Positions 59,905 to 64,000 of a stretch of 64,000 nucleotides of DNA are shown one piece after another; position 1 is the first letter of the stretch, and the number at the start of each line of letters is the position of its first letter. The notes below the pieces were generated by a model, which was not told the DNA's origin, made no database searches, and saw nothing but the letters and a program-made list of their open reading frames with translations. The DNA lies in contig NMRA01000181.1 of assembly GCA_002633005.1 (NCBI GenBank), positions 382,959-446,958 of the forward strand, read 5' to 3'. Position numbers and translations under genes: made by a program. The stretch comes from Phoronis australis (taxonomy: Eukaryota; Phoronida; Phoronidae).

Positions 59905-60990
59905 TGGGGAGCTATTCTAGTGTCAACTTCAACAAACACAATGCATGAATTGCTGAAAACTTGAACATCCACTTTTGAAATCACGTTTGAAAACACGTTA
60001 AAATGCGTCAAGTCAGTTATCCCTTCCCGGTAATGCCTTTCTGGTAACACCAAATATGCGTCCGGAGGTTTATTCGGAAAGGGAGGGGGGNGTGTAAATG
60101 GAAAGTCATAGCCTCAGCGCTTTTTTCATAAAACTGCGCTTTATTTTAATCTTATAATAAAGGCACAATTCGCCAACACTTAGTTCGTTTTTATAAATTA
60201 TTAGTGGTCCACAAAACTGACTTTGTGGTTAAAAGTTGACACTGAGTAGGCTTTTATGAGGATTTTTTCCGAATAAACGCCCCACTTTCTGGACACTTGA
60301 TACCAAACATTTTTGTAACACCAAATAAAGGCCCATAATTCTCTGAATAAACGTCCATGGGCATTTCATCGGGTGGGCTTATCTACGGAAAATCTCGGTA
60401 ATTGTTGTATGCGGGAGAAGAATGAGAACCAGCGTACTACCGATGAAGAGCTTCAGCTTGTACCTGACTGCACGCGGTTACATGCAAAGCATTTGGAAAT
60501 GCATCGCTTCAAGTTCTAGCGCATAGACTTTCATAACACCGTTTTCCCGGTTCAATCCGCCTCATAATGCTTTCACAAAGCAGAATGCAAGGTAAAATGC
60601 TTTTGCGGTCGGTGCTTTGTGAATTGTTATTTAGTGATAAAATGAGTTGACTCTTTCCTGTCTCTGGCATTTTGCTGCAACTGCACCGAATAAAGTTCAT
60701 CGTCGAGCTTACTTGGACCAGAGGCACACAGTCGAGGATGAAAAGAACCACAATTTATGACGTTACATTTTACGCACATCAGTTGCATCTAACGGTATAC
60801 ATTAGAAGTTCGAGGTATGAGAAATGCGTGAGAAACGGTGTATATTTTGGTAAAACATCATATCCAAAGCACCCCAGCAGTGCAATGATTGGCCTGTTGA
60901 AAACTTGAACATTTCATTTTGGAATCACATTTGAAAACACGTTAAATGTGCCAATGCAAAATTTCTGCCCTTTCTGGTAATGTCATCTTG
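59905..60990. repeat. Direct repeat pair of about 100 bp
   Basis: About 59,950-60,050 and 60,895-60,990 share TTGCTGAAAACTTGAACAT-like, AATCACRTTTGAAAACACGTTAAA and CTTTCTGGTAA blocks in the same orientation. The sequence between contains TTTATTCGGAAA at about 60,070 and its inverse TTTTTCCGAATAAA at about 60,264. It may be one composite mobile element. Confidence 0.55.
60081..60091. other. Poly-G run ending at an N
   Basis: GGGAGGGGGG immediately precedes a single N at 60,091. No flanking duplicate was seen, so this N may mark an unresolved homopolymer or contig end. Confidence 0.6.
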
Positions 60991-61732
60991 CAAAGGAAAT
61001 TCATAAAGTAAAGTTAGTGTTCCCTTTAGCTAGCTAGTAGGCCTAATGCCTGCAATTAGACCTACATGTACACCTGTACATAAAATCGTGAGAAAAAAAT
61101 CGGAAGTTAATATAAAAATGAGTATACCAGCAATTTTGAAGGGGTGATTTGGTTAAAATAATATTATTTACAAAAACTTGTATTAGTACAGTTTATCAGT
61201 TAGCAAATAATTACGTATCGTTCATAGCGTAAATTAAAAGGATAGTCGAGAACAGAAATAATAAGCATGACGTCATAAAAACTCGCGTCAGACTTGAGTT
61301 ACAGAAACTATTGACAAGAAGATCATGAGAGCATTTTGACTTAAGTAAACGTTTAACTTTAGAAATGGGATACTATTTCCTAAGCAGTCCTTCGGAGTCC
61401 TCACTTCCAAAGAAACATTCAGAGAGAGAACCCCATCGGCGACGTAGAAAGGAAGACGACAGAAAGAGAAAAGGAAAAATAAGGGTTTGAATAAATCTAA
61501 AAGAACCGTGTTTCTGAGACATCGAATGATCGGAAAATAAGAAATTGAGAAAACTAGTACAGTGGCCCTAATAGTAACGTGTCTTGCCACTTCGTGTTAT
61601 CGTGTTCAATTATTTTAAGTAGTTTGTATTTTTCACCGCTTAGGATCTCAAATATGCCCTTAAGTTTGAATCTGAGCAAGGAAAGTGCGAAACTGAACGC
61701 GGAATGATTCCCTTCTGTTTGCCCTATTGCAG
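60991..61732. other. No feature recognised
   Basis: AT-rich sequence with chance frames only. It directly precedes the first visible exon of the right-edge gene, so it is likely intron. Confidence 0.35.
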
Positions 61733-61881
61733 CCGGAGCCCTGCGATTCGCCATCATTTTCTGACATTTTGGACAGCGCGTCCGAGGATAAAGATTTGGA
61801 CTGCAGACCAATTAAACACGCGGGCGTTAAAAAGAATGCGAGAAGAAAGGTCGGAGACATTTACAAAAAGCACAAACACAA
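61733..61881 (+). CDS. Right-edge gene, first visible exon
   Basis: The polypyrimidine tract TTCCCTTCTGTTTGCCC leads to TATTGCAG|CCG, and the donor is CACAA|GTAAGT, both strong. It starts in phase 0. There is an in-frame TGA near 61,695 and no ATG between it and the acceptor, so this is an internal exon. Confidence 0.65.
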
Positions 61882-64000
61882 GTAAGTTACTCATGCTTTT
61901 TTAATCCACAGTCTAAGAGAGACTGCTTTACTTTTCTGACAATTATTCTTACCATGTTGCGTACACGTGCACTACTCTTACACGGATACCAAGCCTGGTT
62001 TGGGCCTATTTTAAGATGTTAAAAATGACGTTCCCATCCAGTTCTGTGAAACAAAATGATGGTCTGCAACCATTGACAACCTTCAAAGGTTTGGAGGGAA
62101 ATTTGAAACCACCTTTCAAAGTTTGCTAAAGGGCAAGGGTGACCTACGCTTTAAGCGAACTGCATGCCAACTGTAGGGAGAGACCACTCACTAAAAACAC
62201 AATATCCAATCGGCGGTATAGTTGATTCCTGATTTCATCTTTCAAGATTGACGCCAATGTCTGCATAAGGTGACAGAACGATGAATGGTTTAAATCATCA
62301 AGACAGGGTTTGCTCCTTTTAAACGTATTATTAAATGATGAATGCTGGCTGCAGGGTTTCTCTCCAATAATTTCATTGTCATCGATTGTTTTCTCCTTAT
62401 TGCGGACCTGGTTTTACAAATCTCAATGCAACACAAAATGTTTGTCTAAGAAACGGTATTTGACGAAGTATCAGTGCTTGTGAACTTTACGGTCCTCCGG
62501 GGTGTTCTCATTAACGACGTCCTCTTAGCATTGACGAATTTTTTTCTTACGACGCCGTAGTCATAAATCGCAGTTCTTTTCTCGCCAACCGCTTTGAACA
62601 GACCGTATTAGCAAATCCTTCTCCACGAGCAGAAACTTTTTCTCGTAGTACGGAAGCAAGACGATAGCTCTTAGTGTTAAAGGTCTCACTGTACTTCCAA
62701 CTTACGAAATAAAAGACATTATACAGCGCAGGTACTACTATGAAGCGGCTATTATTCATGCTATTTATGGCATTTGAGATACATGTACATGCACATATAC
62801 ATGTAGGACTAGTTTCTTGCACGTGATTACACCCCAACAGGTTCGTAGTGCTAAGTGTTCTCTTTCTTCAGTTTGTGATTTCGAGCGAAATCTGGCACTC
62901 CGAAGAAATTTGAATGCCACTCGTCAACCCACCTTTGGTGGTAAAACGATTCGCTGTTGTAAATTCAAGAAATGTATACACATGTACGTCTTTCGAAATG
63001 TTATTATGGGTCGATCTATGTATTTTTCACGAATAAAGCGCCCTCTAACCATGTAGAAGGTCAACCAAAAATCAAACGAAGACGCGTGTAGAAAAAAACG
63101 CCGTGTATGAGAAACTAAACGTCAATGATAAAAGAACTGAGTTACTACGAACTGGACTGTGGTTGATGAGGAAAGAACCAAAGATCGTAAAAAATGCGTT
63201 AATGAGAATACTTTGAGGGATTGGCACCCTTGATAATGGTGTGATTTCTTTAGGTCTGTGGTAAATTACAATTATTCTAATGCCGAATTCTCAAAGAATG
63301 AATCTGTATAAAATACTTTCAGTGCATTTTACACAAACAAACAGAAACCCTGCGTTAAACGTATTAAGAAGACGACAACGCCACGTGCGAACAAAGCAAA
63401 GAAACCGTGTCAGAAGCGCTCCATGCCCGCGTCAATGTCCTTTAGCGACATCGGTTCAGTTCGCAAATTTAGAGCACGTCGGGAACAATCCACGGAGCCG
63501 TACCTGAGCTCGGACTCCGCTTTATCAAACGAGTCGTACGCCAGTGTCACGAGTGAAGGAAGTTCGGCTGTATCGGAAAACAACAATAACGCTTCAGTTA
63601 AAAAACGCAGCAAAAAGCCTTGTGTGAGAAACAGGAAACCAGGCAGGAATGCCAAGACTGTTGTACGTCGAAAACGACGAGCGGGCAAGTCCGAAGAACT
63701 ATTGCATCGGCACCAAAGGCGCGAGGACGATGAAAACGGCGACACCTATGAGCGAACTCGGGAAAATAAAAAGAAAAGCACACACACGAAAAAAGAAAAC
63801 GCAAGTCGATGTGATGCTAATAAGCAAACAGGTCGTTATCGTGAAAGTCGACGTCACTCTTCAGATCGAGACTCAGCGTCCCAAGGCACGCCAGAGAGAA
63901 AGCACAATACAAATGCGAAGAAAATGCGAATGAGTTGCACGTCGCTTCCAAACTCCGCATCGACGTCGTCTTCAGTGGCTTGCGAATCCAAGTCCTACAC
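61733..64000 (+). CDS. Unidentified basic, Ser-rich nuclear-type protein, partial (runs off the window)
   Basis: Two exons, 61,733-61,881 and 63,323-64,000 (open to the edge), join in phase (two bases AA plus T) to give about 275 residues. The first exon is acidic then basic (PEPCDSPSFSDIL, then KKNARRKVGDIYKKHKH). The second carries three KKPC/KPC-type basic clusters (KPCVKR, KKPCQKR, KKPCVRNRKPGR), an RRKRR cluster and a Ser-rich LSSDSALSNESYASVTSEGS segment. SFSDI occurs once in each exon. The second exon stays open for 226 codons in CpG-richer sequence than its surroundings, which supports coding. The composition suggests a disordered nuclear protein. I do not recognise the family. Upstream exons were not found. 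Confidence 0.6.
61882..63322 (+). other. Intron of the right-edge gene
   Basis: GT-AG intron of 1.44 kb by inference. Nothing else is recognised; an alternating ACATGTACATG run lies at about 62,781-62,805. Confidence 0.45.
63323..64000 (+). CDS. Right-edge gene, second visible exon (partial)
   Basis: The acceptor is AATACTTTCAG|TGCATT; a second possible acceptor (ACAAACAG, 63,346) would not match the incoming phase. The frame is open to the last base of the window. Other frames in this stretch are interrupted repeatedly. Confidence 0.65.

Overview
This is eukaryotic, intron-containing, AT-rich animal DNA with heavy repeat load. Two genes give clear animal homology: TIMM22 on the + strand, and an OSGIN-family flavin-monooxygenase-like protein on the - strand. 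Intron sizes (0.4-6.7 kb), tRNA-derived SINEs, a decayed Ty3/Gypsy fragment, many small inverted-repeat elements and duplicated contig ends around single N bases all suggest a highly heterozygous marine invertebrate (hemichordate, amphioxus, echinoderm or lophotrochozoan). I cannot settle the phylum from sequence alone.

Layout. 1-5,000: repeat-rich, with a decayed Ty3/Gypsy gag/pol, a short inverted-repeat element, a coding repeat on the - strand duplicated across an N, and a tRNA-like SINE head. 5,000-10,100: a 260-bp foldback element and a complete 2.9-kb DNA transposon with 5-bp target duplication (7,175-10,079). 10,100-15,200: intergenic sequence, then TIMM22 (four exons found from 12,243 to 15,186; first exon not found). 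15,190-20,200: the convergent 3' regions of TIMM22 and OSGIN, including an assembly-type duplication at 16,350-17,181. 20,215-39,880: the OSGIN-family gene on the - strand. It has five coding exons totalling 1,491 bp (496 codons plus stop), all phases agreeing, plus a likely non-coding first exon in a CpG-rich island at about 39.7-39.9 kb. 40,000-47,900: intergenic, with a frameshifted copy of a repeat-borne gene with a PIN/XPG-like motif and a Cys-rich tail (43,479-44,760). 47,964-48,455: a - strand terminal coding exon that resembles vertebrate refilins (FAM101/RFLN), with a possible tiny first exon 8.6 kb upstream at 57,106-57,120. 49,000-61,700: repeats, two copies of a GC-rich terminal-inverted-repeat element, and a candidate first exon at 59,644-59,695. 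61,733-64,000: two + strand exons of a basic, Ser-rich protein that runs off the window; it is unidentified.

The genes do not form a pathway. TIMM22 is a mitochondrial carrier translocase core subunit. OSGIN proteins are linked to oxidative stress and growth control. Refilins bind filamin in vertebrates. I found no convincing novel defence or regulatory system. The most worthwhile items are the refilin-like exon outside an obvious vertebrate context, the unidentified right-edge gene, the structurally complete DNA transposon, several unnamed foldback families, and the N-flanking duplications, which look like unmerged haplotypes.
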